A stretch of 64,000 nt of DNA, from contig NZ_CP133781.1 in assembly GCF_034350045.1 (NCBI RefSeq), positions 2,944,001-3,008,000 of the forward strand. The letters are read 5' to 3'. The stretch is from Pseudomonas sp. CCI4.2 (GTDB lineage Bacteria; Pseudomonadota; Gammaproteobacteria; Pseudomonadales; Pseudomonadaceae). Positions 49,890-60,565 of this stretch are shown here, in pieces (position 1 is the stretch's first letter; every line of letters starts with the position of its first letter). The position numbers and the translations under genes are program-made. Below the pieces are notes generated by a model. The model did not search any database and was not told where the DNA came from. It saw only the letters and a list, made by a program, of their open reading frames with translations.

Positions 49890-49917
49890 GGTATTCCGGA
49901 TACGGTGGGCGAGTCAA
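49890..49917 (-). promoter_or_regulatory. promoter of the ilvA leader
   Basis: On the minus strand, -35 TTGACT (49917-49912), a 16-bp spacer and a moderate -10 AATACC (49895-49890). The expected transcription start is about 49883, within 2 to 3 bases of the leader-peptide ATG. Confidence 0.6.
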
Positions 49918-50056
49918 GCTGGGATCCGGTGTACCGATAGACCCTTTCGCGAAGATGTCAGATCAGGCGTATTCATTTTTTCGTCACGTGGGCACTTTAA
50001 GGTGGAGGCCGTGGTCAGTCATTCAACGGTTTAAATTCAATAAAAAGGTGAATGCA

Positions 50057-50143
50057 ATGGATGAGTATCAAGAAGAACTGCTTGAGTACCGGGCTTCGGA
50101 GCTGGACCCAGTAGAACCCGCCGACGACGCTACTGAGCTGTAG
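50057..50143 (+). CDS. small acidic protein, 28 residues
   Basis: MDEYQEELLEYRASELDPVE and eight more residues, ending DDATEL. Ten or more acidic residues of 28. It has a good ribosome-binding site, AAGGTG, 6 bases before the ATG. A longer in-frame start at 49880 lacks such a site and would run through the ilvA promoter. I do not recognise it. It is convergent with the AraC gene (3 bp between stops). Confidence 0.55.
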   Translation: MDEYQEELLEYRASELDPVEPADDATEL

Positions 50144-50146
50144 GCG

Positions 50147-51187
50147 TCAACCGGCTTGACGTTGGCTGCGGCGGAACTCTCCTGGGGTTTGCTCGTTCCA
50201 GCGCTTGAACGCACGTTGAAACGCCTCAGCGGAGGCAAAGCCCAACAAGTAAGCTATTTCTCCGAAGGCCAGTTCAGTGTCGCGGATGTAGGTCATCGCC
50301 AAGTCTCGGCGCGTGTCATTCAAAATGGCTCGAAACTGGGTGCCTTCTTCGGCCAATTTGCGGCGTAAGGTCCAAGTCGGCAGCTTTAGCCGAGCGGCCA
50401 CTTCCTCCAGATCGGGTTCCCGCCCTCCGCTCAACAGCGGCCCAAGTAACTGAATGATGCGTTCACGCAGGCTTCGGGTGCGAGTCAGTTGCTCCAATTC
50501 CTTTTCACACAGCAACAGCAGATGCCGCCACGTGCTGGGGCAATGGTCCGGGTTACGCAGCGCCAAGCTTGTTTGGCTCAAGCGCAACTGGTTCATTTCA
50601 GCGCCGAAGCTCACCGAGTTGTCGCTCAAGTAGCGGTAGGCCTCGACGTAGAGCGGCTCCGAAAACTCGATTTCAATTTTTTCAACCAGCAAAGGTTGGC
50701 CAGCTAGGTTCGACAGCTGCTGAATCCAGCTGGCCAGAATCGAGTCCACGACGAAGCGGTTGTAGGCGTTGTAGGGGCTGATGGAGTAGAAACGCAACCA
50801 AGCTCCACGGGCGTCCTCATGGAAACTGGAGTGCCCGCGATAGTTGGCGCCATACAACGCCTCAAAACGAATCAGACAGCGGGCCGCTTCACGCACCGTG
50901 GGCGCTTGGGCGGCGGTGACGCCAGCCAACCCGGCTTGGCTGATGCGGCTCAACTGACCCATGCGCAACCCTAACCCCGGCTCGCCAGTCAGTTGGATCG
51001 CCGCATGCCCCAGGCGCATGTAACGCGGGATCGACAGCCGAGCGCCGGGCTCCGCCAAGCGTGCGGGGTCCAAGCCGTACTGTTCGAGCAGGGGCTGCGG
51101 GTCTTGGTCATAACTGCGTACGGCGTCCGCCAAGTTGTGAACAAAGCCGACTGATAAGTCGCCTAAACGCACCCGTGGTGGATTCAT
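50147..51187 (-). CDS. AraC-family transcriptional regulator
   Basis: A 346-residue regulator with an N-terminal arabinose-binding-like domain of the OruR/ArgR type (SIPRYMRLGHAAIQLTGEPG, LGLRMGQL) and a C-terminal double helix-turn-helix (LEEVAARLKLPTWTLRRKLA and LAFGEIAYLLGFASAEAFQR). It follows the nitrilase-like gene by 4 bp and is divergent from fadH beyond it, the arrangement of PA3094-PA3093-fadH1 in PAO1 from memory. It is a candidate regulator of fadH. Confidence 0.9.
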   Translation of the reverse strand: MNPPRVRLGDLSVGFVHNLADAVRSYDQDPQPLLEQYGLDPARLAEPGARLSIPRYMRLGHAAIQLTGEPGLGLRMGQLSRISQAGLAGVTAAQAPTVREAARCLIRFEALYGANYRGHSSFHEDARGAWLRFYSISPYNAYNRFVVDSILASWIQQLSNLAGQPLLVEKIEIEFSEPLYVEAYRYLSDNSVSFGAEMNQLRLSQTSLALRNPDHCPSTWRHLLLLCEKELEQLTRTRSLRERIIQLLGPLLSGGREPDLEEVAARLKLPTWTLRRKLAEEGTQFRAILNDTRRDLAMTYIRDTELAFGEIAYLLGFASAEAFQRAFKRWNEQTPGEFRRSQRQAG

Positions 51188-51191
51188 CGGC

Positions 51192-52406
51192 TTACAGCCA
51201 CAGGTTGATCAGGCGAGCGATATGCCCCGGCTGATCGTCGCTGAATTGATCGGCACCGGTCAGGCTATGGCGACTGGCAAAACTGTGACCCGAGCTGCCT
51301 TGATCCCAGAACTGACCGCGCATGAACACACTGAGACCCGCACGCGCAGTACTGCTCGGCTCAACGCCCGTCAGGGTCAATTGGTGCCAAGCGTCGCCTT
51401 CGCTGGTCTCTCCGGGCTTGAGGCGTATTTCGGCAGGTGTCGATGCGCTGCGCAACCCCCGCCACGGTTTCGACCACAGACCGTTGCCCACCACAAAAGC
51501 CGGAACGGCGATCAATTCGGCGCCTTTAGCGTTCAACTGCGCGTAATTGCCTGGGTACCAGCTGTCGCTGCCGACCAATACCCCAAGCCGCCCGGCGGGT
51601 GTGTCGATGACCTTTAAATCGGCACTCGCTGCCGGTTTGATGTAGTTACGCTCGGTGAAGTTGGGGTACACCTGACGCTGCGGTTGGCCAATGGGCAAGC
51701 CGTCACTACCAAACACTACGCTGCTGTTGTACAGCGCGCCGGAGCCTACATGCAGTTGGCCGGCCTTGACGCTGGGGTCTGGCAGCACAATCGAGCCGGC
51801 CACCACGGTCACGCCAAAGGTTTTGGCCAAGCCACCAAACAGCGCTTGGTAATCCCTGGCCATAGACCGGGCGTTCATGCGCAAATAGGCATCGTCGAAT
51901 CGGTTGCGGCCCTTGGCCTGAGACAGCGCGCGAAGGAATCGCAGCGGGTTACTCACCGACAGCCAATTCATGGCTTCCTGAAGCGTGGTCGCTTGATACA
52001 GCTGATCCTTTTCGCCGCTGACAAACAACCACGTGCCGACATGCTCAGGCAGGATCACGATGGTTTTGCGGTTGATCAAGCCGTGATCGCGAGCCTGCTG
52101 CAAATAGGCCGCAAGTTTTCGCTGCAGGTGTTCGGGACTTTGATAATCGCTGGGCGACAGGTCCGGCTGAATCCCCAGCAAATTGCCGTTATCACCTGGC
52201 TGACCTTCATTCACCGTCAGTTCAATGCGCAAATCGGAAAGATACAGGCTCACGGGGCGCTGCCCGGTCCAGACGGCATAGCTGATGATCATCGTAATCA
52301 GCAGCAGACCAACGATGAAATTGAAGGTTTTGCGTAAGGGGGACACAGAGAGCTGCCGTGTGCGAGGTTTGCTGACTAGGGTAGGGCGGTGAGCGGCACT
52401 TGCCAA
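51192..52406 (-). CDS. nitrilase-fold membrane protein lacking the catalytic cysteine
   Basis: A 404-residue protein with a cytoplasmic basic N-terminus, one membrane helix (residues 28-47, FNFIVGLLLITMIISYAVWT) and a carbon-nitrogen hydrolase fold. The family glutamate is present (ILPEH, Glu121). Where the cysteine should be (CxExxxP) there is GSDSWYP, so Gly279 replaces it, and the usual lysine seems to be Arg244. It is probably not a hydrolase. Cotranscribed with the AraC gene. Confidence 0.78.
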   Translation of the reverse strand: MASAAHRPTLVSKPRTRQLSVSPLRKTFNFIVGLLLITMIISYAVWTGQRPVSLYLSDLRIELTVNEGQPGDNGNLLGIQPDLSPSDYQSPEHLQRKLAAYLQQARDHGLINRKTIVILPEHVGTWLFVSGEKDQLYQATTLQEAMNWLSVSNPLRFLRALSQAKGRNRFDDAYLRMNARSMARDYQALFGGLAKTFGVTVVAGSIVLPDPSVKAGQLHVGSGALYNSSVVFGSDGLPIGQPQRQVYPNFTERNYIKPAASADLKVIDTPAGRLGVLVGSDSWYPGNYAQLNAKGAELIAVPAFVVGNGLWSKPWRGLRSASTPAEIRLKPGETSEGDAWHQLTLTGVEPSSTARAGLSVFMRGQFWDQGSSGHSFASRHSLTGADQFSDDQPGHIARLINLWL

Positions 52407-54637
<2,231 letters not shown>

Positions 54638-54653
54638 GACTCCGCACCAAAAT

Positions 54654-54733
54654 CTGTAGGAGCCAACGTGTTGGCGAGGCGCCGTGTCAGGTTGACCGCG
54701 TAAAACCTCTCGCCAACACGTTGGCGCCTACAG
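54654..54733. repeat. REPIN: inverted pair of REP elements
   Basis: CTGTAGGAGCCAACGTGTTG... (from 54654) and its inverted copy ...CAACACGTTGGCGCCTACAG (to 54733) flank a 20-30 bp centre. Same family as the copy at 27228. It fills the gap between fadH and the next gene. Confidence 0.87.
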
Positions 54734-54761
54734 ATGGCCGCTTTCTGTAAACTCCACCACC

Positions 54762-55682
54762 ATGTTCCCAGCAATTCCCAACCCGCCCAACGCACCCCTC
54801 GAACCCTTGCATCTGCCGTGGCTAAAGCGAGCAGGCATCGAGGTGGCGGTTTTGCGCCTGGACCTCATCGACCCGCTGATCTCCGGCAACAAATGGTTCA
54901 AGTTGACCCATCACCTGACCGCCGCTGCACAGGCCGGGGCCGAGGGCGTGATCAGTTTGGGCGGTGCGCATTCCAACCATTTGCACGCGTTGGCCGCTGC
55001 AGGCAAACGCTTCGGCTTTCCCACGGTGGGCCTGTTGCGCGGGCATGCGCTCGACACGCCGACGGTCAACGATTTGATGGCGTTCGGCATGCGCGTGCAT
55101 TGGTTGGGTTACGCCGGTTATCGCGAACGCCACGCGCCGGGCTTTTGGTTGCCATGGCAAGAACGCTATCCGCAGTTGCATCCGATTCCAGAAGGCGGCG
55201 GTGGCCTGCCCGGTGCCTTGGGTTGTGCGTCATTACTGAATCAGGTACAGGAGCAGATCAGCCAATTAGGCTGGAGCGATTATCACGGTTGGTGGTTGGC
55301 GGCAGGCACTGGCACCACGCTTGCTGGATTGGTATTGGCCGAAAACGCCGCGCACCCGATCTACGGCGCGCTGGCCGTGCCGGATGATCACGGTGTGGCG
55401 CAAAACGTCGCCGCGATACTTGGACACGCCAGCATGGGTTACCACCTGCTTGACGCCAGTCGCGGCGGGTTCGCCAAAACCGATCCGCACTTGCTGGGCT
55501 TCATCGCCGCCAGCGAAGCCGAAAGCGGTTTGCCGTTAGAGCCGCTGTACACCGGCAAAGCGCTGTTGGCGCTGCATGATCGGGTCGCGGCGGGAATGTT
55601 TCCCTCAGGCACGCGGCTGATCTTTGTGCATACCGGTGGTTTGCAGGGGCGAAGGGGGATGGCGGCACGGACCGAGCGCTAA
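54762..55682 (+). CDS. ACC deaminase / D-cysteine desulfhydrase family PLP enzyme
   Basis: A 306-residue tryptophan-synthase-beta-type PLP protein. The PLP lysine is in SGNKWFKLTHHL (Lys44), then SLGGAHSNHLHALAAAGKRFG, GTGTTLAGLV and the C-terminal HTGG. It could be a D-cysteine desulfhydrase or an ACC deaminase. The diagnostic ACC-deaminase residues cannot be assigned by eye, so the substrate stays open. No ribosome-binding site is evident. Confidence 0.82.
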   Translation: MFPAIPNPPNAPLEPLHLPWLKRAGIEVAVLRLDLIDPLISGNKWFKLTHHLTAAAQAGAEGVISLGGAHSNHLHALAAAGKRFGFPTVGLLRGHALDTPTVNDLMAFGMRVHWLGYAGYRERHAPGFWLPWQERYPQLHPIPEGGGGLPGALGCASLLNQVQEQISQLGWSDYHGWWLAAGTGTTLAGLVLAENAAHPIYGALAVPDDHGVAQNVAAILGHASMGYHLLDASRGGFAKTDPHLLGFIAASEAESGLPLEPLYTGKALLALHDRVAAGMFPSGTRLIFVHTGGLQGRRGMAARTER

Positions 55683-55817
55683 AGCGCATGGCACGAATCC
55701 TGCGGCCATTGACCTGCATCGGGTCGGTGTTTGACATGTGGAGGGCAGTTTCAGATCAGCCCCTCCCAACATGATCCCGATAATCGATACCTTCCTAACG
55801 AGCGCGCCGAGGCCAGC

Positions 55818-57164
55818 ATGACAACCCAAGCAATGACGCGGGTAGACCCTGCCACCTTGAGACGTGTGATCTGTGCGGCGGCCATTGGCAACTTTGTCGA
55901 ATGGTTCGATTTCGCCGTGTATGGCTTTTTGGCAACGACCATTGCCCAGCAGTTTTTCCCCAGTGGCGACGCCAGCGCAGCGCTGTTGAAAACCTTCGCG
56001 GTGTTTGCCGTGGCTTTTGCGTTTCGGCCATTGGGCGGCATCTTTTTCGGCATGCTCGGTGACCGAGTGGGTCGCAAGAAAACCTTGGCCTTGACCATCT
56101 TGTTGATGGCCGGCGCCACGACCTTGATTGGTGTACTGCCAAGTTACGCCGCCATCGGCGTTTTGGCGCCGGTGCTTTTGACCACTATTCGCTGTGTTCA
56201 GGGTTTTTCTGCCGGTGGCGAATACGCCGGGGCTTGCGCCTATTTGATGGAGCACGCGCCGCGCACCGAGCGGGCTTGGTATGGCAGCTTCGTTCCGGTG
56301 TCGACCTTTTCTGCCTTCGCCAGTGCGGCGGTGGTGGCCTACGCGCTGGAGTCTTCGTTGTCGTTGGAGGCCATGAGCAGTTGGGGCTGGCGCTTGCCGT
56401 TCCTCATTGCCGCGCCGTTGGGCCTGGTGGGTTTGTACTTGCGCTGGAAACTGGATGAAACCCCGGCGTTCAAAGCCGTCGCCGAAGAACACGCGGTGGC
56501 GCACTCGCCCTTGCGCGAAACCCTGAAAACCCACGGCGCTGCTATCTGTTGCCTAGGGGCGTTCGTTTCGCTGACGGCGTTGTCGTTCTATATGTTCACC
56601 ACCTACTTCGCCACTTACCTGCAAGTCGCGGGCGGGCTCAGCCGTGCTTCGGCGTTGTTGGTGTCGGTGATTGCCTTGATTTTTGCGGCAGCCATTTGTC
56701 CATTGGCGGGTGCGTTTTCCGACCGGGTAGGGCGTCGCGCAACCATGGCCAGTGCGGGCGTGCTGTTGCTGGTGGTGGTCTATCCCGCGTTTTTGATGGC
56801 CAGTTCGGGATCGTTCATCGCCTCGATTGTCGGCGTGATGCTGCTGGCCGTCGGCGCGGTGTTGTGTGGTGTGGTCACAGCAGCCCTGCTGTCAGAGACG
56901 TTTCCTACCCGTACCCGTTACACCGCCTCGGCGATCACCTACAACATGGCCTACACGATCTTCGGCGGCACCGCGCCGTTAATGGCTACATGGTTAATTA
57001 CCTCGACTGGCAGCAACCTCTCTCCAGCGTTTTACCTGATGGCGGTTAGCGTGCTGGCATTGATCGGCGGCATGGCGTTGCCGGAAACGTCGACAATATC
57101 CTTGCACGGCCCAGAAGGTGAAGACGGTCAAGGTCTGCAACAAAAAATGGCATTAACGCGCTAA
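55818..57164 (+). CDS. MFS transporter, metabolite:H+ symporter family
   Basis: A 448-residue, 12-helix major facilitator of the MHS group. It has the family opening AAAIGNFVEWFDFAVYGFLA, GMLGDRVGRKKTLALTI between helices 2 and 3, and RCVQGFSAGGEYAGA. Relatives carry alpha-ketoglutarate, citrate, shikimate or betaine. The cargo is not predictable here. The ATG at 55818 is used. An in-frame ATG at 55731 would add a hydrophilic extension. Confidence 0.88.
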   Translation: MTTQAMTRVDPATLRRVICAAAIGNFVEWFDFAVYGFLATTIAQQFFPSGDASAALLKTFAVFAVAFAFRPLGGIFFGMLGDRVGRKKTLALTILLMAGATTLIGVLPSYAAIGVLAPVLLTTIRCVQGFSAGGEYAGACAYLMEHAPRTERAWYGSFVPVSTFSAFASAAVVAYALESSLSLEAMSSWGWRLPFLIAAPLGLVGLYLRWKLDETPAFKAVAEEHAVAHSPLRETLKTHGAAICCLGAFVSLTALSFYMFTTYFATYLQVAGGLSRASALLVSVIALIFAAAICPLAGAFSDRVGRRATMASAGVLLLVVVYPAFLMASSGSFIASIVGVMLLAVGAVLCGVVTAALLSETFPTRTRYTASAITYNMAYTIFGGTAPLMATWLITSTGSNLSPAFYLMAVSVLALIGGMALPETSTISLHGPEGEDGQGLQQKMALTR

Positions 57165-57250
57165 AAAGTGGCACATTGGCGCCCCAAGCGCTGATGTCCG
57201 AACTTTGCAAAGCCTTGCAACGCGCATGTCCATTTAGACGGATGAACTCC

Positions 57251-58468
57251 ATGGCTCTCACAAACGCTCAGTCGAGCGCGATACCCCCGGCGGCTTCAAC
57301 GCAAAGCAGCCCATTGGTCATGCGCATCATTGGTGCGGTGGCGTTGGCGCACTTGATCAACGACTTGATTCAGTCAGTACTGCCGTCGATCTACCCGATG
57401 CTCAAGGCCAATTACGGCCTGACTTTCACCCAGGTCGGTTTGATTACGCTGACGTTTCAAGTCACGGCTTCGCTGTTGCAGCCTTGGGTTGGTTATTACA
57501 CGGATCGCCATCCGAACCCGCTGCTGTTACCCGCAGGCGCTCTCTGCACATTGCTGGGTATTTTGATGCTGTCGATGGTCGGCAGCTTTCCGCTGATCCT
57601 GTTGGCATCGGCGCTGATTGGCATCGGCTCTTCGACTTTCCACCCAGAGGCGTCGCGCATTGCTCGTCTGGCCTCGGGTGGGCGTTTCGGTCTGGCGCAG
57701 TCGACCTTTCAAGTGGGCGGTAACACCGGCTCGGCGTTCGGGCCGTTACTGGCAGCGGCAATCATTATTCCGTTTGGTCAGGGCCATATCGCCTGGTTCG
57801 GGCTGATCGCGGTGTTCGCCATCGGTTTGCTGTACGCCATCAGCCGTTGGTACAAGGCGCACTTGAACTTGTTCAAGCTAAAAGCCGGGCAGAAAGCAAC
57901 CCATGGTCTGTCGAAAAATCGAGTGATTGCGGCGCTGGCGGTACTCGGGTTTCTGGTGTTCTCCAAGTATTTCTACATGGCCAGCTTCACCAGTTATTAC
58001 ACCTTCTACCTGATCCAGAAATTCGATATGTCGGTGGCCACTTCGCAGCTGCATTTGTTTCTGTTCCTTGGCGCGGTGGCAGCCGGTACGTTCTTTGGCG
58101 GCCCGATTGGTGACAAAGTAGGCCGTAAAACAGTGATCTGGTTTTCGATCCTCGGCGTGGCGCCCTTCACCTTGATGCTGCCTTACGCGGACCAGTTTTG
58201 GACCACCGTGTTGAGCGTGATCATTGGCTTTATCCTGGCGTCGGCGTTCTCTGCCATTGTCGTGTTCGCGCAGGAACTGGTGCCGGGTAACGTTGGCATG
58301 ATTGCCGGGGTGTTCTTTGGGTTGATGTTCGGCTTCGGCGGGATTGGCGCGGCATTACTGGGTTATCTGGCGGACATAAAAGGCATTATCTACGTCTACA
58401 CGCTGTGCTCGTTCCTGCCGCTGCTGGGAATATTTACCGCGTTGTTGCCCAATACCAAACAGGTGTAG
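57251..58468 (+). CDS. MFS transporter, fosmidomycin-resistance (Fsr) type
   Basis: A 405-residue 12-helix protein with the Fsr signature VALAHLINDLIQSVLPSIYPMLK and HPEASRIARLASGGRFGLAQS. It is likely an efflux pump. In E. coli Fsr gives fosmidomycin resistance, but the natural substrate is unknown. The ATG at 57251 (MALTNAQSS) is chosen by family. ATGs at 57242 and 57176 are also in frame. Next to the MHS gene but not overlapping it. Confidence 0.87.
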   Translation: MALTNAQSSAIPPAASTQSSPLVMRIIGAVALAHLINDLIQSVLPSIYPMLKANYGLTFTQVGLITLTFQVTASLLQPWVGYYTDRHPNPLLLPAGALCTLLGILMLSMVGSFPLILLASALIGIGSSTFHPEASRIARLASGGRFGLAQSTFQVGGNTGSAFGPLLAAAIIIPFGQGHIAWFGLIAVFAIGLLYAISRWYKAHLNLFKLKAGQKATHGLSKNRVIAALAVLGFLVFSKYFYMASFTSYYTFYLIQKFDMSVATSQLHLFLFLGAVAAGTFFGGPIGDKVGRKTVIWFSILGVAPFTLMLPYADQFWTTVLSVIIGFILASAFSAIVVFAQELVPGNVGMIAGVFFGLMFGFGGIGAALLGYLADIKGIIYVYTLCSFLPLLGIFTALLPNTKQV

Positions 58469-58478
58469 ATCGCTAAAT

Positions 58479-58511
58479 CTGCAGGAGCCAACACGTTGGC
58501 CCTTGCGGGAT
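58479..58511. repeat. single REP-like element
   Basis: CTGCAGGAGCCAACACGTTG and following bases lie between the Fsr stop and the convergent DUF1853 gene. Only one REP arm is present. It is slightly diverged (GCAGG for GTAGG). Confidence 0.6.
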
Positions 58512-58521
58512 GTGTTTGCGG

Positions 58522-59502
58522 TTAACGCGCCAACGCCACTGAACTGATGGTGTTGGTCGTATCCCCAAGGTTCGGCCATTGATCCGAGACCAGGAACAGC
58601 CGCTCGGCCTCTTCCCACTCACCGGCTTGATTTTCGCTCAACCTCACCAGTAGTTGCGCCGGGGCCAGTGGGTCGAGTTGGCTGAGCCAATCGCTCAGTT
58701 GATCGTTGTGCCACGTCTGTTCTTCGCGGTAGTGCGCGGGTGCCAGCCAGGCATGACGCGGCAGCGGTTGCCAGCGGCCAACCGGGCTTTGCGCAATAAA
58801 CGCCGGCCAATCCCGCTGATGCAGCCATCGGCCGTTCAAATGCTGACCGTGCACCCCAAACGGCGGTTGCGCATGGCCGGGCCATGGATAGAGTAGGTAC
58901 CCTCCGAGCCACAGTTCTGCGCTAAGGAGCGTGATGCCCAATGCGGCTAACACCTCGCGACTCTCCGGTCGCGCCGAGATCGGCAATTGATGCTCGCTCA
59001 AATGGGCCAGTTTACGGTCCAGCCGGTCGTGGCAACCCGGCCCCAGCCATTGCGCCGGGTCCTTGCCATTGCCTGCTTGCGGCCCCAGATAGAGTTTGAT
59101 CGCCAATTCCACGTGATGCACACCGTCACCGTCACGCAGCAACATGTCCAGCTCACCCAGCGTATGCCCGGCCACACGGATCGGCAGGTTGGCCGTTATC
59201 AGTTCAACGCCGGGGGCTTGATGCACGGCAAACTGCCAAAGTCGTTCGTAATACAGGCCCAAACGGCGGGTCGCGCCCAACGCCAGCCAATGATTGAGGG
59301 CGCCGCTGTCCTGATCAAGGCGCAATAGCCAATCGGCGAGGCGTTGCGGGGCCTGCACCCAATCACTGCCGGTCAACGGATGGCGTTGCGGCCATGGCGT
59401 CTGGCTGAGCATCGGCGGCGCGAGGATCACCCACGCCAGATCGCGCACTTCGGGATGGCGCAGTTGGCGGGGGAGGTCGAGTAAGCTGGGGAACAAAGTC
59501 AT
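58522..59502 (-). CDS. DUF1853 protein
   Basis: A 326-residue soluble protein with the DUF1853 start [34 protein letters not shown] and the [13 protein letters not shown] segment, which resembles a PD-(D/E)xK nuclease core (E-x-K). Activity is not established. The start at 59502 is the only suitable ATG. Confidence 0.85.
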   Translation of the reverse strand: MTLFPSLLDLPRQLRHPEVRDLAWVILAPPMLSQTPWPQRHPLTGSDWVQAPQRLADWLLRLDQDSGALNHWLALGATRRLGLYYERLWQFAVHQAPGVELITANLPIRVAGHTLGELDMLLRDGDGVHHVELAIKLYLGPQAGNGKDPAQWLGPGCHDRLDRKLAHLSEHQLPISARPESREVLAALGITLLSAELWLGGYLLYPWPGHAQPPFGVHGQHLNGRWLHQRDWPAFIAQSPVGRWQPLPRHAWLAPAHYREEQTWHNDQLSDWLSQLDPLAPAQLLVRLSENQAGEWEEAERLFLVSDQWPNLGDTTNTISSVALAR

Positions 59503-59551
59503 GGTCCGAGAATAGCTGGTGTTGCCCTGGCTGGCGCGTCTGGTGATCTGA

Positions 59552-59577
59552 AGTAGCCAACACGTTGGCTCCTACAG
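59552..59577. repeat. single REP-like element, inverted
   Basis: AGTAGCCAACACGTTGGCTCC then TACAG is the reverse form of the family seen at 27228 and 54654. It lies upstream of the nadK promoter. Confidence 0.65.
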
Positions 59578-59606
59578 AGGTTCTTCACGAAATACTCGGT
59601 GTTGGT

Positions 59607-59636
59607 TTGCCGCTGGGCAGGCCTTTCACCCATAAT
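59607..59636 (+). promoter_or_regulatory. candidate nadK promoter
   Basis: TTGCCG (59607-59612), an 18-bp spacer and CATAAT (59631-59636). The leader to the ATG would be about 32 bases and includes CAGGAG at 59665-59670. Confidence 0.6.
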
Positions 59637-59674
59637 CGCTCTCTTTGAGTCGCATCGAATTTCGCAGGAGCCCC

Positions 59675-60565
59675 ATGGAGCAATTTCGCAATATCGGCAT
59701 CATCGGTCGCCTAGGCAGTTCGCAGGTGCTCGATACCGTGCGCCGCCTGAAGGCGTTTCTGCTTGAGCGGCACATGCATGTGATCCTTGAGGACACCATT
59801 GCCGAAGTCCTGCCGGGCCATGGATTGCAAACCTCGACGCGCAAAATGCTCGGGGAAGTCTGCGACATGGTGATAGTCGTCGGCGGTGACGGCAGCCTGC
59901 TGGGCGCCGCGCGGGCGTTGGCGCGGCACAATGTGCCGGTGCTGGGGATCAACCGCGGCAGCCTGGGGTTTCTCACCGATATTCGTCCCGACGAACTGGA
60001 AGTGAAAGTCGCCGAAGTGCTCGACGGCCACTATTTGGTGGAGAACCGCTTCCTGCTACAAGCCGAAGTCCGGCGCCATGGTGAAGCCATCGGGCAGGGC
60101 GACGCGCTGAACGATGTGGTGCTGCACCCCGGCAAATCGACGCGCATGATCGAATTCGAGATCTATATCGACGGTCAATTCGTCTGCAGCCAAAAGGCCG
60201 ACGGCTTGATCGTCGCCACGCCCACCGGTTCGACCGCCTACGCGTTGTCGGCGGGCGGCCCGATCATGCACCCCAAACTCGACGCCATTGTCATCGTGCC
60301 GATGTACCCCCACACCTTGTCGGGCAGGCCGATTGTGGTGGATGGCAACAGCGAGCTGAAAATCGTCGTGTCGAAAAACATGCAGATTTATCCACAGGTC
60401 TCTTGTGACGGTCAGAACCACTTCAGCTGCGCGCCCGGTGACACCATCACCGTCAGCAAAAAGCCGCAAAAACTGCGGCTGATCCATCCCCTCGATCACA
60501 ACTATTACGAAGTTTGCCGCACCAAGCTCGGCTGGGGCAGCCGGCTCGGTGGTGGAGGCGACTGA
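59675..60565 (+). CDS. nadK: NAD kinase
   Basis: Makes NADP from NAD and ATP. The 296 residues have the catalytic VVGGDGSLLGAAR near 63-75 and NRGSLGFLTDI, then GDALNDVVLHPGK and the TPTGSTAYALSAGGPI segment. The ATG at 59675 with CAGGAG upstream is chosen over one at 59645. It overlaps the phosphoesterase ATG by one base. Confidence 0.95.
   Translation: MEQFRNIGIIGRLGSSQVLDTVRRLKAFLLERHMHVILEDTIAEVLPGHGLQTSTRKMLGEVCDMVIVVGGDGSLLGAARALARHNVPVLGINRGSLGFLTDIRPDELEVKVAEVLDGHYLVENRFLLQAEVRRHGEAIGQGDALNDVVLHPGKSTRMIEFEIYIDGQFVCSQKADGLIVATPTGSTAYALSAGGPIMHPKLDAIVIVPMYPHTLSGRPIVVDGNSELKIVVSKNMQIYPQVSCDGQNHFSCAPGDTITVSKKPQKLRLIHPLDHNYYEVCRTKLGWGSRLGGGGD

Noticed and set aside
49880..50143. An 87-residue version of the small acidic protein
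   Set aside because: The extra N-terminus would run through the ilvA promoter and has no ribosome-binding site. The internal ATG at 50057 has an ideal one.
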